64,000 bases of DNA, taken from the NCBI RefSeq assembly GCF_003086775.1, contig NZ_CP026001.1, positions 2,878,407-2,942,406 of the forward strand. Reading direction: 5' to 3'. Under the pieces are notes generated by a model that saw only the letters and a program-made list of their open reading frames with translations, was not told the origin of the DNA and searched no databases. Positions 63,897 through 64,000 of this stretch are shown piece after piece; position 1 is the first letter of the stretch; the number at the start of each line of letters is the position of its first letter. The stretch is from Stenotrophomonas sp. ZAC14D1_NAIMI4_1 (GTDB lineage: Bacteria > Pseudomonadota > Gammaproteobacteria > Xanthomonadales > Xanthomonadaceae). The position numbers were made by a program, and so were the translations under genes.

Positions 63897-64000
63897 ATGA
63901 GCGACATCCAGTGGAGCGACGGCGCTCCCATCTACCGCCAGCTGAAGGAGCGCGTGATCGCCATGATGCTCGACGGAATCCTCAAGCCGGGCGACGCCCT
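63897..64000 (+). CDS. GntR-family (YtrA subfamily) transcription regulator, cut by window edge
   Basis: The visible 34 residues (MSDIQWSDGAPIYRQLKERV, AMMLDGILKPGDA) are the start of a GntR winged helix of the YtrA type, recognised by the IYRQL and LKPGD motifs. The rest, including any further ABC-transporter genes usual for YtrA operons, is outside the window. Confidence 0.85.
   Translation, partial: MSDIQWSDGAPIYRQLKERVIAMMLDGILKPGDA

Overview
The window looks like a core chromosomal segment of a Stenotrophomonas species (Xanthomonadaceae, Gammaproteobacteria), probably of the S. maltophilia group. The evidence is very high GC, numerous small palindromes starting with GTAG (the SMAG/REP family described in S. 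maltophilia) together with a RAYT transposase, a GyrA with natural Gln83, a two-gene MetH, a bacterial kynurenine pathway and a tripartite-type RND pump. No rRNA, tRNA, prophage, plasmid or CRISPR array was found. Almost every gene is intact; only the first (S9 peptidase) and last (GntR regulator) are cut by the window edges.

Layout. 1-7.5 kb: a cut S9 peptidase, small hypotheticals, a HipA-family kinase/DUF3037 pair, an ankyrin protein with a SUFU-like tail and a periplasmic serine hydrolase. 7.5-8.55 kb: a RAYT transposase flanked by GTAG hairpin dimers, three of them as a 147-bp tandem repeat that runs into the 3' end of gcd. 8.5-20 kb (minus strand): gcd, gyrA, mtnA, a DUF3011 protein, epmA, a GNAT gene and ligA. 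20-26 kb: zipA and smc (the smc-zipA-ligA cell-cycle block), interrupted by a plus-strand Tat-signal aminotransferase. 26-28.4 kb: rpsF-rpsR-rplI, a CbrC-like gene and an A-type Fe-S carrier. 28.5-39 kb (plus): asnS, small proteins, a PaiB-like gene, carbonic anhydrase, nbaC-kynU-kmo, sbcB, DUF2461, aldo/keto reductase, DUF2939. 39-46 kb (minus): 5'-nucleotidase, nadK and the 180-kDa NAD-glutamate dehydrogenase. 46-51.4 kb (plus): TetR regulator and RND efflux operon (probably SmeGH). 51.5-58 kb: a small membrane protein, an acyl-CoA dehydrogenase, then a SahR-like regulator with the two halves of methionine synthase. 58-64 kb: MFS transporter, DUF2058, slyX, ugd, an FKBP foldase, a periplasmic glutathione peroxidase, and an operon start with a small exported/membrane protein and a YtrA-type GntR regulator.

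Themes. NAD metabolism recurs: kynurenine-to-quinolinate enzymes, nadK and a 5'-nucleotidase. The methyl cycle is represented by mtnA (methionine salvage) and sahR-metH. Regulation can be read directly at four places: the operator in front of sahR, a palindrome on the -10 of the tetR-RND operon, a GGTG-N16-CACC palindrome over the promoter of the last operon, and a consensus promoter with a structured leader before rpsF. The least ordinary parts are the RAYT/147-bp repeat locus, the HipA/DUF3037 pair, the ankyrin-SUFU protein, and the Tat-signal aminotransferase embedded in a cell-division block.
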